The notes under the pieces were generated by a model. The model did not search any database. It saw nothing but the letters and a program-made list of their open reading frames with translations, and was not told the origin of the DNA. A DNA stretch of 64,000 nucleotides from Paraglaciecola sp. MB-3u-78. GTDB lineage: Bacteria > Pseudomonadota > Gammaproteobacteria > Enterobacterales > Alteromonadaceae. The DNA is taken from the NCBI RefSeq assembly GCF_002835935.1, contig NZ_PJCF01000003.1, forward strand, positions 558,001-622,000. The letters are read 5' to 3'. Below, piece after piece: positions 63,964-64,000 of this stretch (its first letter is position 1; each line of letters starts with the position of its first letter). The position numbers and the translations under genes are program-made.

Positions 63964-64000
63964 GAGTTGTTTCTAGGGTTTTCTGCCAGGCTTTTGCGCC
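63956..64000 (-). CDS. C-terminal end of a gene continuing beyond the window (possibly DUF692/MNIO)
   Basis: The last 14 codons read GAKAWQKTLETTHV before TAA at 63958-63956. The stop overlaps the start of the HvfC-like gene by 8 bp. DUF2063 genes usually follow a DUF692/MNIO gene, which is the reason for the suggestion; the sequence in the window is too short to prove it. Confidence 0.4.
   Translation of the reverse strand, partial: GAKAWQKTLETTHV

Overview
The window looks like a chromosomal segment of a marine gammaproteobacterium, most likely Alteromonadales (Paraglaciecola/Glaciecola-like). This is inferred from moderate to low GC, fused nuoCD, a LiuR-type operator before a valine-degradation operon, large surface lipoproteins with carbohydrate-binding-like modules, and a cassette array of the type found in marine gammaproteobacterial integrons. 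No rRNA or tRNA gene and no CRISPR array was seen.

Layout. 1-6.6 kb: ion transport and stress genes (end of a NuoL/MrpD-like subunit, UspE-like protein, P-type cation ATPase, permease with a decayed copy of its own 5' end just upstream). 6.7-9.4 kb (minus strand): response regulator with TPRs, coupled to a periplasmic solute-binding-like protein. 9.5-15.1 kb: valine-degradation operon (mmsA, acyl-CoA dehydrogenase, 3-hydroxyisobutyryl-CoA hydrolase, mmsB, SDR) behind an 18-bp perfect palindrome of LiuR type.

15.4-29.8 kb: an integron cassette array with no integrase in the window (CALIN-like). Small plus-strand genes, mostly membrane, lipoprotein or unknown, are separated by attC sites of 68-114 bp carrying RYYYAAC and GTTRRRY ends. 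It has been invaded twice. An IS66-family element with an 8-bp target duplication splits a cassette ORF. A group II intron of the IIC-attC type splits one attC site; removing it restores a perfect site. Its downstream part holds a ParE-type toxin-antitoxin pair whose toxin has a stop codon, plus rearranged repeats. An IS21-family element (30.9-33.3 kb) and a sulfotransferase-like gene follow.

34.4-49.1 kb: a complete 13-gene complex I operon (nuoA, B, CD, E-N), tightly overlapped and preceded by a small unannotated ORF. 49.5-57.7 kb: two large paralogous lipoproteins with DUF5011-like Ig folds and carbohydrate-binding-like modules, flanked by three decayed recombination genes (a RayT/Y1 transposase, an IS6-family transposase fragment and a tyrosine recombinase fragment). 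57.7-64 kb: redox housekeeping genes (glutathionyl-hydroquinone reductase, azoreductase, DoxX) divergent from a LysR regulator with a palindrome between them, an exported metallo-beta-lactamase-fold hydrolase, rlmA, and an HvfC/BufC-like gene overlapping the end of a gene that runs off the window.

The most interesting part is the cassette array: no integrase, layered insertions with readable boundaries, several cassettes of unknown function, and one ORF-less cassette with a long inverted repeat.
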